A DNA stretch of 64,000 bases. Source: Flavobacteriales bacterium UBA1986. Its GTDB lineage: Bacteria > Bacteroidota > Bacteroidia > Flavobacteriales_G > Salibacteraceae. A program made the position numbers and the translations under genes. Of the stretch, positions 18,661-26,896 are shown one piece after another. The notes beneath the pieces are model-generated. The model did not search any database. It was not told the DNA's origin and worked only from the letters and a program-made list of their open reading frames with translations. Where the stretch lies: assembly GCA_002336245.1 (NCBI GenBank), contig DDDG01000025.1, positions 1 through 64,000 on the forward strand. Reading direction: 5' to 3'. How positions within the stretch are numbered: the first letter of the stretch is position 1; each line of letters opens with the position of its first letter.

Positions 18661-19422
18661 ATGAAGGAAATTTTAATTTGCAACGACGACGGCATTTTCG
18701 CGCCAGGGATTCAAGCTCTCATTGAATCGATGCGTCCTCTTGGAAGAATAACTGTAGTGGCCCCCGACAGCCCTCAATCTGGCGCCGGACATGGCATTAC
18801 GCTCAACTCCACTCTGCGAATCAACAAGGTTAAGGATGAGGAGAACTTGAAAATGTACAGCACTTCGGGAACTCCGGTAGACTGCGTTAAGTTGGCAGTG
18901 AATGAAATCATTCAAAAGAAACCTGATCTATTGGTCTCAGGAATCAATCATGGTTCGAACGCCTCAATCAATGTTTTGTACTCAGGCACCATGTCTGCGG
19001 CCATGGAAGGAGCCTTGGAAGGGATTCCTTCCATCGGGTTTTCTCTTCTTGATCACAGCATAGATGCAGACTTTGAAAGCTCGAAGCATGTTGCGCAGAA
19101 GATTGCAGTCAAGGTGTTGGAAACTGGTTTGCCTTGGGGAGTTTGTTTGAATGTGAACATTCCGAAGCTGAGTATGCAAGAGATTCGCGGGATAAAATGG
19201 TGTCACCAGGCTCGTGGTAATTGGACTGAAGAGTTCGACGGACGAACAGATCCTTCTGGGCAGAAGTATTTTTGGTTGACAGGGAAATTCAAACTCTTCG
19301 ACGAAGATGAAGAGAACGACATAAAATCATTGGAGGCTGGATACGTCAGTGTAGTACCACAGCAATGCGACATGACAGCTTATGATGTTTTGAAGGATAT
19401 GAAATCTTTGAATTTTGATTAA
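18661..19422 (+). CDS. surE: 5'/3'-nucleotidase SurE
   Basis: A metal-dependent phosphatase that removes phosphate from nucleoside monophosphates and is linked to stationary-phase survival. Motifs are CNDDGIFAPGI at residues 6-16 (metal-binding Asp-Asp), APDSPQSGAGHGIT, SGINHGSN near 100 and YSGTMSAAMEG near 115. The length of 253 is normal. Its stop codon overlaps the TTG start of the next small gene. Confidence 0.95.
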   Translation: MKEILICNDDGIFAPGIQALIESMRPLGRITVVAPDSPQSGAGHGITLNSTLRINKVKDEENLKMYSTSGTPVDCVKLAVNEIIQKKPDLLVSGINHGSNASINVLYSGTMSAAMEGALEGIPSIGFSLLDHSIDADFESSKHVAQKIAVKVLETGLPWGVCLNVNIPKLSMQEIRGIKWCHQARGNWTEEFDGRTDPSGQKYFWLTGKFKLFDEDEENDIKSLEAGYVSVVPQQCDMTAYDVLKDMKSLNFD

Positions 19423-19687
19423 AAAAGATCACCTAATAACGGGCCTTGTTCTTGGGCTGCTGGTTCCACCATTGGTATTTTTAATCGTGTATTTACCAAA
19501 CGAGACTAAAGGGAACTATTTAACCAATGCTTTCTTTGAGAACTTAGCACTGATGTCCATTTTCTTTAATGGACTGGCAATGTGGATTGTCATGAATGGA
19601 TTTAAGTTGGATAAAACAGGCCGAGGAATTCTATTGGTGAATTTGATGTACGCATTGCTCTTCGTAATCTATTTCTACGCTCTTTGA
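19415..19687 (+). CDS. Small three-helix membrane protein
   Basis: A 90-residue protein with three predicted membrane helices (starting about residues 7, 40 and 69) and a TTG start overlapping the surE stop by 8 bp. Its stop overlaps the lpxB start. The placement between surE and lpxB with overlaps on both sides makes translation credible. No family is recognised; position suggests an envelope role, but that is only an inference. Confidence 0.7.
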   Translation: MIKKDHLITGLVLGLLVPPLVFLIVYLPNETKGNYLTNAFFENLALMSIFFNGLAMWIVMNGFKLDKTGRGILLVNLMYALLFVIYFYAL

Positions 19688-20787
19688 TGAAGAAGTTTTA
19701 CATCATAGCAGGTGAGTCTTCTGGAGAGTTGCATGGATCGAATTTGATTAAGGCTCTCCGAAATCAGGACAACGAAACCGAGTTTCGTGTTTGGGGTGGA
19801 GACCGAATGAAAGAGGCAGGAGCGGAGGTCGTTCGAGATTATAGAGAGATGAACTTTATGGGATTCTCTGAAGTGCTGGCAAATCTGAGTACCATTTTGG
19901 ATGCCATTCGATTCTGCAAGCAAGACATTCGTGATTACAAACCAGATGCAGTGGTTCTCATCGACTACCCCGGTTTCAATATGCGCATTGCGAAATATGT
20001 GAAGAAGCTTGGGATTCCTGTTTTCTACTACATCTCACCTCAGATATGGGCATGGAAGAAGGGAAGAGTTCATCAGTTGAAGAAAACGGTGGATGAGATG
20101 TTCGTTATTCTTCCTTTCGAAAAAGATTTTTACGCCGATTACGATATGGATGTGCATTATGTTGGCCATCCATTGCTAGACGCCATTGAGGCTTTCAATC
20201 CTGAGTCTTCAAATTCTTCAAATCAGATCATAGCATTGCTTCCAGGAAGCAGAATGCAAGAAGTAAAGAAGATGCTTCCCATTATGCTTGGAGTCGTTGA
20301 ACGCTTTCCAGAGCTTAATTTTCAGGTTGCTGCTAGCTCAAGCATTCCAAAGTCGACGTACGACGAGATTCTGGGCACAAGTGGAGTAACCTGCTCAGAG
20401 ATGAGCACGTATCAATTGTTATCGGAGTCGCACGCCGCTTTGGTGACCAGCGGGACAGCTACTCTGGAGACGGCCTTATTTCAAGTGCCACAAGTGGTCT
20501 GTTATAAGGGAAGTCCGATTTCAGTATGGTTGGCCAAGCGTTTAGTGAACATCAAGTATATCTCTCTGGTAAACCTCATTTTAGATCAGCCGGTCGTTTC
20601 AGAGTTGATTCAGGCAGATTTGAAGGCAGATCGATTGGAGAGTGAATTGAACTCTATCTTGGCGGGGTCTGGACGCGATCAAATGATTGATTCGTACGCC
20701 GATTTGAGAGAAAAACTTGGCGGCGGCGGAGCTTCAGAGCTTACAGCGAGCCTCATGTTGAAAACTCTGGAAGGCACTGCCAACTAA
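19687..20787 (+). CDS. lpxB: Lipid-A-disaccharide synthase
   Basis: It condenses UDP-2,3-diacylglucosamine with lipid X to form the lipid A disaccharide, at the inner face of the inner membrane. Family motifs are IIAGESSGELHGSNLI at the N-terminus, NFMGFSEVL, VLIDYPGFNMR, YYISPQIWAWKKGR, LPFEKDFY and VGHPLLD, with LLPGSRMQEVKKMLP in the second Rossmann half and TSGTATLETAL near 255. Length 366 is normal. The ATG at 19687 overlaps the previous stop (TGATG), indicating coupling. Confidence 0.95.
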   Translation: MKKFYIIAGESSGELHGSNLIKALRNQDNETEFRVWGGDRMKEAGAEVVRDYREMNFMGFSEVLANLSTILDAIRFCKQDIRDYKPDAVVLIDYPGFNMRIAKYVKKLGIPVFYYISPQIWAWKKGRVHQLKKTVDEMFVILPFEKDFYADYDMDVHYVGHPLLDAIEAFNPESSNSSNQIIALLPGSRMQEVKKMLPIMLGVVERFPELNFQVAASSSIPKSTYDEILGTSGVTCSEMSTYQLLSESHAALVTSGTATLETALFQVPQVVCYKGSPISVWLAKRLVNIKYISLVNLILDQPVVSELIQADLKADRLESELNSILAGSGRDQMIDSYADLREKLGGGGASELTASLMLKTLEGTAN

Positions 20788-20803
20788 GCCTTTTTTACGG
20801 TTC

Positions 20804-20811
20804 TATTTTTG
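20804..20811 (+). promoter_or_regulatory. Putative -7 promoter element (TATTTTTG)
   Basis: TATTTTTG fits TAnnTTTG and lies 14 nt before the ATG of the SpoIID-like gene, inside the short gap after lpxB. No strong -33 box is seen. Confidence 0.35.
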
Positions 20812-20825
20812 AAACGAAATTTCGT

Positions 20826-21989
20826 ATGCGATACATACTTGCTATATCTATGATTATTCTCGGAAGCCTGCAAATTCAGGCGTCTGAAGTAATTGATGTG
20901 GGCATGTATTGGGACTCACGTCCAAAGGGTTCTGTGATTTCTGTTGCTCGCGGTTCTTACACTTTGATGGGGGATGGGAAGAAGATTCGCGACATGGCGA
21001 AAGCCGATGTCATTCAGTTGTCGATTTCAGGAAGTTCGGTTCAAGTTGCTTCTATGGGGGTCACGCTTGGCGCTTTTGGCAAGCTAAAATTGATTCGACA
21101 GTCTTGGGGGAGCAGCCTCAATATTAAAGCGGTGAACCCTTCTTATCCAAGAAGAGAATACAACGACAACATATTTGTGACTGTTTCTGGCGGAAAGCTT
21201 AAGATGGTGAACAATGTCTACATCGAGCATTACATTGCTGGTGTAGTGGAGGCGGAGAGCGGGATTAAGGAGGGGTTTGAATACTACAAAGTGCAAGCAA
21301 TCATTGCGCGTACTTACGCCCTGAGTAACCTAAACAAGTTTGCACACGAAGGATTTAACCTCTGCGACAATGTTGAATGTCAAGTGTACAAGGGTAAGAG
21401 TAAACGCAACGCAGAAATCATTCGTGCAGTCAACGCAACAAAGGGTCTTGTAATCGTGGATAAAGACATTGAATTGATCAATGCCGTATTTCATTCGAAC
21501 AGTGGAGGGCACACAGTGAATTCGGAAGACGCTTGGTCGAAGCCTGTGCATTACTTGAGAGCCATCAGCGATGATTTTAGTAAGGATCAGCCGCATTATG
21601 CTTGGGAAGTGAACATCGATAAAGTGAAGTGGTTGAATTATCTATTTCGCCGCTTCAACTATCCAATTAGCGATCCTTTAGCACGAGAGTATGTGATGGA
21701 TTATTGTCCTTCGAGTCGTGAAGTGTTTTTAACTCCCGTCGATACAAACATTCTGCTCAAAACCATTCGCCGAGATTGGGGACTGAAGTCAACCTACTTC
21801 AGCATAGAAGAGGTAGGGGAGAGCATACGGGTGCGCGGGAAGGGTTTTGGTCATGGTGTGGGCTTGTCGCAAGAAGGAGCTATGAAAATGGCGAATATGG
21901 GCATACCTTTCAATGAGATTCTTCATTACTACTACCAAGACATACATCTCATTCACCTCAGTGCTCTAGATTTCTTCAGAGCAGAGTAG
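20826..21989 (+). CDS. SpoIID/LytB-domain secreted protein
   Basis: A 387-residue protein with a signal peptide ending near LQIQAS. The central SpoIID/LytB domain shows VEAESGIKEGFEYYKVQAIIARTYAL at about 138-163, FHSNSGGHTVNSEDAW near 222 and the terminal GFGHGVGLSQEGAM near 345. These are the catalytic-type Glu and conserved Gly/His blocks of SpoIID lytic transglycosylases. A role in peptidoglycan remodelling is inferred from the family; Bacteroidota homologues are not sporulation proteins. It is separated from lpxB by 38 bp that contain a promoter-like element. Confidence 0.87.
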   Translation: MRYILAISMIILGSLQIQASEVIDVGMYWDSRPKGSVISVARGSYTLMGDGKKIRDMAKADVIQLSISGSSVQVASMGVTLGAFGKLKLIRQSWGSSLNIKAVNPSYPRREYNDNIFVTVSGGKLKMVNNVYIEHYIAGVVEAESGIKEGFEYYKVQAIIARTYALSNLNKFAHEGFNLCDNVECQVYKGKSKRNAEIIRAVNATKGLVIVDKDIELINAVFHSNSGGHTVNSEDAWSKPVHYLRAISDDFSKDQPHYAWEVNIDKVKWLNYLFRRFNYPISDPLAREYVMDYCPSSREVFLTPVDTNILLKTIRRDWGLKSTYFSIEEVGESIRVRGKGFGHGVGLSQEGAMKMANMGIPFNEILHYYYQDIHLIHLSALDFFRAE

Positions 21990-22015
21990 GAATCCAATTA
22001 TTCGTCTTTTGGAAT

Positions 22016-22033
22016 GCAAGCTATTTAGCTTGC
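22016..22033 (+). other. Perfect inverted repeat just before the comEC start
   Basis: GCAAGCTA and TAGCTTGC form an 8-bp perfect stem with a TT loop, ending 4 nt before the comEC ATG at 22038. No T-run follows, so it is not a standard terminator. In RNA it would mask the ribosome landing region. Confidence 0.55.
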
Positions 22034-22037
22034 GTCA

Positions 22038-23576
22038 ATGACCTTCCGACTGAAGCTTAGTCTTTGTTTGTTTGCCTGCATTCTTGGGATTCTACTTTCA
22101 CATTACGATTTCATTAAGCTCGAAGCAGAACAGCACATAAAGCTATTGGTTGGTTTCGCCTTCCTTCTGATGTTTCAGAGCTATACGAAGGCTCGCTTTT
22201 ACGACTTTACATTCTGGACAATTCTCATCAGTTTTACTGCATTGGGCTATGTAAATGAGAGTTCAGAGAAAAGAGTTCACCTAAATCACTTCAGCAAAGC
22301 ATTGAAGCCAGCATACCTTGACGCCGAGATCCTTGAGACTAAACCATATAGAACTGGACAGAGATTGATTGTTCGAAGCCTGCGAGTCTTTGAAAATTCT
22401 TATGAAATGTACACTTGCAGTGGTAAACTCCTCTTGCGCTCCTTTGATAGCAATGGAGCTGAGGTGGGCGACCTCCTTCGTTTTCCTCTGCGACCAAAGT
22501 TGATTGTGAATGATTCAAAGAATGATTTTGACGCTAAGTCATACTGGAATCGACAAGGCGTGTTTCACGAACAAAATCTTGGAGAGGAACTGACATTATA
22601 TTCTCCCGAAGAAATTCAAGTGACCTTTAGAATACGGGACGAACTTAAAAGGCGCCTCAATATGCTGTACAATGTCTACGAGACAGGCTTTTTGAATGCC
22701 CTACTGATTGGAGATAAAAACAGCATGTCGGTGGAGGAGAAGGCAAGTTTTAAACGAGCCGGCCTCATGCATATTCTTGTGGTAAGCGGAATGCACGTAG
22801 GTATTGTCTACTTGCTCATCACCTTTTTAATCAGGCCCTTTAGATCCCTTCGAAGCCATAAATTTCTTGAAGTAGTCGTCGTTCTAACCGGTATTTGGAC
22901 CTATTCCTTTTTAACGGGAAATGGTGTGAGCGTTTTGCGTGCTTGTACCATGTTGAGTCTCTATACGGTTCTGAGAGCTTTAAATAGGAAAGTTAAGGGC
23001 CTTGATGTTCTTTTGATCAGTGCATTCTTTCTTCTTGCCTGGAAACCCGCGGAGCTGTTCAGTCTAGGCTTTCAGCTATCCTATTCTGCTATGGTTGGAA
23101 TTTTCCTTTTGTATCCAAGATTCACTGGATTTTTTCGACCGCGTCAAAAGCTGCTCGTTTATGCATGGAATCTTACGTGCCTTTCTTTAGCAGCTCAAAT
23201 TGGTACTTTGCCGCTCATCTCATATTATTTCGGAGAGATCGCTGTTTTTTCCTTGATTAGCAATCTACTTGTATCGCCGGTTTTGGTCTTGCTCATGGCA
23301 AGTGCCTCTCTGAGCATTGTCGCCGTTGAAGTTCCACAAATACTTATGCTCCTGCAAAGTTGTACTAAAGGGTTACTGTACTACATTTCGCTCATCGCTT
23401 CCCATATTGCACAAGATGACAATGCGGTAATAATGTATAGAGCGAGTGTTGAGCATGTGCTTTGGATTTACTTAGGGATTTTCCTACTTGCTTTCGGGAT
23501 GAAGCCCAGCCTACTTAAATGGAGTCTTTCGGCAGGAAGTCTGCTATTTATTGTTGGTTGTATTTTGAATTTTTGA
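22038..23576 (+). CDS. comEC: ComEC/Rec2-family competence membrane protein (short form)
   Basis: An inner-membrane channel protein for uptake of single-stranded DNA. The N-terminal DUF4131-type region (about 1-190, two to three helices and an OB-like soluble part) leads into the ComEC_N competence domain. Marks are LLIGDKNSMS near 225, the FKRAGLMHILVVSGMHVGI stretch near 235-253, GNGVSVLRAC near 295 and QLSYSAMVGIF near 345. The length of 512 is short: no metallo-beta-lactamase domain, and no long C-terminal tail seen in many relatives. The reading frame is otherwise clean, so I treat this as natural. Confidence 0.88.
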   Translation: MTFRLKLSLCLFACILGILLSHYDFIKLEAEQHIKLLVGFAFLLMFQSYTKARFYDFTFWTILISFTALGYVNESSEKRVHLNHFSKALKPAYLDAEILETKPYRTGQRLIVRSLRVFENSYEMYTCSGKLLLRSFDSNGAEVGDLLRFPLRPKLIVNDSKNDFDAKSYWNRQGVFHEQNLGEELTLYSPEEIQVTFRIRDELKRRLNMLYNVYETGFLNALLIGDKNSMSVEEKASFKRAGLMHILVVSGMHVGIVYLLITFLIRPFRSLRSHKFLEVVVVLTGIWTYSFLTGNGVSVLRACTMLSLYTVLRALNRKVKGLDVLLISAFFLLAWKPAELFSLGFQLSYSAMVGIFLLYPRFTGFFRPRQKLLVYAWNLTCLSLAAQIGTLPLISYYFGEIAVFSLISNLLVSPVLVLLMASASLSIVAVEVPQILMLLQSCTKGLLYYISLIASHIAQDDNAVIMYRASVEHVLWIYLGIFLLAFGMKPSLLKWSLSAGSLLFIVGCILNF

Positions 23577-23578
23577 GC

Positions 23579-23602
23579 AAAAAAAAACCCCCAGATTGGA
23601 GG
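23579..23602 (-). terminator. Rho-independent terminator of the cassette operon
   Basis: On the minus strand CCTCC-AATCT-GGGGG (one G-T pair in the stem) is followed by nine T. It sits 27 bp after the stop of the last secreted-protein gene and in the gap to the convergent comEC stop. Confidence 0.65.
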
Positions 23603-23628
23603 ATTTAAGTTTTTGAATGCTTTGAAGC

Positions 23629-24153
23629 TTATTCCGTACCAGAAGTACCCATTCCTTCAAACTCTTCAGCGTATTCGTCTTCATAACCAACCATGATGAC
23701 AACGCAACCTTTTGGGATTGACCTTGTGTCTTCCGCAATGGAAGCAGGAATGAGAAACTCAAAATAGATGTAAGGTAGGGGTTGACTAATGTCTGGTTCA
23801 TAGGTGAATTGACCATCTTCGCTGTTAAACGATGCAAGTTCTTGTCTCTTCTTGACAAACTCATTGTCGCTATACACCTTTACCTTAATATTCTGAGGTA
23901 AGTTTTCCGTATTGAATACAAAACGGTGCTTGGTGTCGAACATGAGAGGGAAGGAAACGGACTTCTTTTGATTGTAACGGCGAAAGAAAATGCGCTGAAC
24001 TGACATGTTCGTGTATCGGTAAGGAACGAGTTCTTTTTTGAGTTTAACCTTGGCGTCTTCTACGTCACAGGTTGTGCGTCGTTCTTGCTTAGAAGTTGCG
24101 GCAACGAAGCCAAATGCGATGAAAGCAAGTGAAAGGATGATTAGGTTTCTCAT
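23629..24153 (-). CDS. Cassette secreted protein S3 (third copy)
   Basis: A 174-residue protein with a Sec signal peptide (about 1-19), no lipobox. It shares with S1 and S2 a first Cys (TTCDVEDAK), P-Y-R-Y soon after, FPLMFDTKHRFVF, the NLPQNIKVKVYSD block, YIYFEFLIPASIAED and a second Cys in PKGCVVIMVGYE. The two conserved Cys could form a disulfide in the periplasm. It differs from its paralogues by an acidic, Gly-rich tail (EFEGMGTSGTE). Its start overlaps the stop of lipoprotein L3 by 1 bp (TAATG). No known family recognised; a mostly beta fold is suggested by residue pattern. Confidence 0.8.
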   Translation of the reverse strand: MRNLIILSLAFIAFGFVAATSKQERRTTCDVEDAKVKLKKELVPYRYTNMSVQRIFFRRYNQKKSVSFPLMFDTKHRFVFNTENLPQNIKVKVYSDNEFVKKRQELASFNSEDGQFTYEPDISQPLPYIYFEFLIPASIAEDTRSIPKGCVVIMVGYEDEYAEEFEGMGTSGTE

Positions 24154-25025
24154 TATACCTCAGTAATTAACGTTCTCAATTCAGCTATTTTGCTGGAAAT
24201 TTCATCAAGTTCTTTGTCTTCAATAACAACTTTAGCAAAATCGATGCTTCCGTTTTCGTCTCTTATGTAATCAATCTGATTGAAATAATCATAAATGCCT
24301 TTTAAGCCTGTCATAACCTCAGAGATGTCCTCCATGTTTCGGTCTGTGCTTTCAAGTGCGCTGATTAGATTCCCCAAAATATTTAGTTGTTCTACCAAGC
24401 GCTTGCTGATTTTAGCCTTGTTCTCCTTGTTGAAAGCTTTGCTACCGAGGTACATTCCTTCAACCCATGCGCCACCAAAGATTACATAAGTCTCAGCACG
24501 CAAATCATTTTCAGAAACGAAGACGTCTGTGTTTTCTTGAATTTCAACAAGAAGATTTAGAATACTGTCTTGGTTGCCAAGGTTTGACTCAAAGCGGTCG
24601 TATAGACCATTTTGATTGAACACAGAACCAAATCCAATTCCTTCCGAAAGTTCCTTGACAGCAACCAATAGAGACTTGGAATTTTGTGATTGTGAATTTA
24701 GAATGGTGTAAGCCAAATCAGCGGAAAATACACCGAAGTTCAGAAGCTGTGTGTTCTTTCCAACATACTTACTGGCATTTTCAGGGTTAGCTGTAATGCC
24801 TTCCATGTACCCTAGGCCAGAACGTTTGAAGATGGTTCCAATCTGAAGGGCAGAGGGGAGGTAAAAACTATGCTCTGGCTCTGGAAGTTCTCCAGACTCT
24901 TCCATGAGCATTTCTTGCTGGAGTTTATCCTTAAGATTTTCGTTTGATTCTCCTGTTGATTCACCACATGCGTAAAAGGCGAAGGTGAACGCTATTAACA
25001 AGAAAACAGAGAGTAATTTTTTCAT
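24153..25025 (-). CDS. Cassette lipoprotein L3 (third copy)
   Basis: A 290-residue protein with a signal sequence ending in FAFYAC, a likely lipobox with Cys 20, then an acidic linker. The core resembles L1 and L2: FYLPSALQIGTIFKRSGL, LLNFGVFSADLAY, SEGIGFGSVF, RFESNLGNQDSILNLL and GGAWVEGMYLG at roughly residue 187. The mature part looks entirely helical. No family recognised. An anchored partner of the downstream S protein is inferred from strict pairing and the 1-bp overlap, not from any known mechanism. Confidence 0.8.
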   Translation of the reverse strand: MKKLLSVFLLIAFTFAFYACGESTGESNENLKDKLQQEMLMEESGELPEPEHSFYLPSALQIGTIFKRSGLGYMEGITANPENASKYVGKNTQLLNFGVFSADLAYTILNSQSQNSKSLLVAVKELSEGIGFGSVFNQNGLYDRFESNLGNQDSILNLLVEIQENTDVFVSENDLRAETYVIFGGAWVEGMYLGSKAFNKENKAKISKRLVEQLNILGNLISALESTDRNMEDISEVMTGLKGIYDYFNQIDYIRDENGSIDFAKVVIEDKELDEISSKIAELRTLITEV

Positions 25026-25049
25026 CCTATTTGGGCTTATTCGGCAAAT

Positions 25050-25502
25050 TTAATGCTTGAATCCTGAATAAAAGACAATGCAACCAGAGGTCGAACCGCC
25101 ATCTTCAATTGATGGAACTAAGTAATTGATAAAAATACGATTGTTTACGTGGGCTTCCGGTGGATCGTACACGATGACTTTTTGTCCTGCATCTGCTGAA
25201 AAAAGAAGCTTTCTTCCAGGGAAGTTCGCGGGAGCATTCCATATTTCAACTTTTACGTCGTCGGGAAGTTCACCTTTATGAAAAATGAATCGGTATTCCG
25301 CGTCGTGAAAAAGTGGAATTTGCAACTCCTTAAGAAGAGGATCTTCTTCAGCAATGATTTTTGAAACCTTGAAAGCATAGTATTTGAAAGGTTTCAATTT
25401 ATCCTGGCTTTCAGACTTCATCGCTTCCCAATCACAGCCTTGGGCAAAAAGCGCTGGAATCGAACCGAACAGCAAAAGGGAAAGGATCAATAATTTTCTC
25501 AT
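25050..25502 (-). CDS. Cassette secreted protein S2 (second copy)
   Basis: The shortest of the three S paralogues (150 residues). The signal peptide ends at ALFAQ and the first conserved Cys is at the mature N-terminus (QGCDWEAM). The shared blocks are KPFKYYAF, IPLFHDAEYRFIF, ELPDDVKVEIWN, RIFINYLVPSIED and SGCIVFYSGFK at the end. Start and L2 stop overlap as ATGA, indicating translational coupling. The S2 stop is 24 bp before the L3 start. Function unknown. Confidence 0.8.
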   Translation of the reverse strand: MRKLLILSLLLFGSIPALFAQGCDWEAMKSESQDKLKPFKYYAFKVSKIIAEEDPLLKELQIPLFHDAEYRFIFHKGELPDDVKVEIWNAPANFPGRKLLFSADAGQKVIVYDPPEAHVNNRIFINYLVPSIEDGGSTSGCIVFYSGFKH

Positions 25503-26383
25503 TCTGCTTGATTCTTGGTGAGCTTAGTCCGGATTGAGCTTAGTGCGTTTTTAAAGCTCATGATTTCTTCGGGTCTCAAAGTATGCTCGTGGAATTCGTA
25601 CTGGTCTTTTGGATAGTCTTCTGAGGCAGAAACGCTCTTGTGGAGCTCCTTCAATTCTGTAGCCAAATTTTGAAGTTCCTCTGGATCTCCTGGGTGAAGT
25701 TCAAGACCTTTAATGATGTTGTCAAGCATATAGGTTTGCTCAACAATTCTTTTTCCCAATTCCTCGTTTTGTCCGGTTGAGTATGACTCAAGACTGACGT
25801 ACATCCCCTCAATCCATGCTCCTGTAAAAATGACCATAGCAGTGTGCTCTTCATTGGTCTTTTCTATATAGTCGTCTGTTTGCTCTTGAATTTGAAGAAC
25901 GTACTTCAAAACAGAATCTTGATTGTCAATATTGGCTTCGAAATTCTCCAGAATTGTTTTGGTGTTAAAAATCTCGCCCATTCCAGCCTCTTCAGAAAGC
26001 TGCTTCATCGCTTTGAGGTACTTTCTTGAGGATTGATTCTGATCGTTTAGAACACAATAGAATAAGTCAGCGGAGTACACACCAAAGTTGAGCAGCTTGC
26101 TCATTCTGGTGCCGTATTGATTAACATTCTCTGGTGAATTGACCAACCCATCTGAAAAAGCTAAGCCAGATTTTTGAAAAAGGGAGCTCAAATGAAAGGC
26201 AGAAGGAATGATAAAACCGTTGTCTTCGGGAATATCATCCATTGAAGATTGTGTCTCCGAAACCTCCATTTCATCTTCAAGAGAGGCGTCACTTTCCGAT
26301 GGAGCATCGCTACTGCAAGAACCTAAGCTCATTCCAAGAAGAAGAAAAGCAGCAATTGAATATGACGATAAGGAATTGAGCAT
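25499..26383 (-). CDS. Cassette lipoprotein L2 (second copy)
   Basis: A 294-residue lipoprotein; the signal sequence ends in SLGSC (Cys 23), followed by an acidic Ser/Glu-rich tether. The shared core includes FIIPSAFHLSSLFQKSGL, LLNFGVYSADLFYCVLNDQNQ, GMGEIF, NFEANIDNQDSVLKYVLQIQ and TGAWIEGMYV. It is more divergent from L1 and L3 than those are from each other in the first core block, where L1 and L3 both have LQIG. It starts 4 bp after S1 and overlaps S2 by 4 bp. Confidence 0.8.
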   Translation of the reverse strand: MLNSLSSYSIAAFLLLGMSLGSCSSDAPSESDASLEDEMEVSETQSSMDDIPEDNGFIIPSAFHLSSLFQKSGLAFSDGLVNSPENVNQYGTRMSKLLNFGVYSADLFYCVLNDQNQSSRKYLKAMKQLSEEAGMGEIFNTKTILENFEANIDNQDSVLKYVLQIQEQTDDYIEKTNEEHTAMVIFTGAWIEGMYVSLESYSTGQNEELGKRIVEQTYMLDNIIKGLELHPGDPEELQNLATELKELHKSVSASEDYPKDQYEFHEHTLRPEEIMSFKNALSSIRTKLTKNQAE

Positions 26384-26387
26384 ATTC

Positions 26388-26888
26388 TTAAACGTTTTTA
26401 TAACCAGACGCTAGAACAATGCAACCCTTTTGAATGACTTCATCCTCAGTGTCCTCTAGTGCTGGAACAATGTAGTTTATGTAGACGCGGTTTTTTAAGT
26501 ATTCCTCGTCCAACTCAAATGTGAATTGCTTCTCAGAAGATTCCATGATCTTAACTGGATTCTTACGCATTCCCATCGGTTGGTCATAAACTTCAACTTT
26601 AACGTCGACGGGTAAACCTTCACAATTCACGACGAATTTGTATTTAGTGTCGAAGAAGAGAGGAATTGCAACCTCTTTGACTTGGTCGTAATTCTTAAAG
26701 GTCACGTTTGTGGTAGTAGTTCGCTCGTATCGATAAGGAACCATTTCTTTTTTCACCGCTTGAATCGACTCACTTCGTTTGCAAGCATCATTGACTCCGG
26801 CTTCTTTCTTACCTCCGGATAAAGAGGTTCCTAAGATGAAAACAATGGCCAGTAGGCCACTTGTGCTAAGGATTGATTTCAATTGCAT
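26388..26888 (-). CDS. Cassette secreted protein S1 (first copy)
   Basis: A 166-residue protein with a hydrophobic N-terminus (about 1-24) acting as signal peptide. The mature part carries the family blocks: NDACKRSE with the first Cys, MVPYRYER, IPLFFDTKYKFVV, GLPVDVKVEVYDQ, RVYINYIVPALED and KGCIVLASGYK with the second Cys. It starts 8 bp after L1 and ends 4 bp before L2, so L1-S1-L2-S2-L3-S3 form one tight operon. Function unknown. Confidence 0.8.
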   Translation of the reverse strand: MQLKSILSTSGLLAIVFILGTSLSGGKKEAGVNDACKRSESIQAVKKEMVPYRYERTTTTNVTFKNYDQVKEVAIPLFFDTKYKFVVNCEGLPVDVKVEVYDQPMGMRKNPVKIMESSEKQFTFELDEEYLKNRVYINYIVPALEDTEDEVIQKGCIVLASGYKNV

Positions 26889-26896
26889 GATGTTTT

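Noticed and set aside
23581..23864. Minus-strand reading frame around the cassette end
   Set aside because: An out-of-frame shadow of S3 that runs into the terminator.
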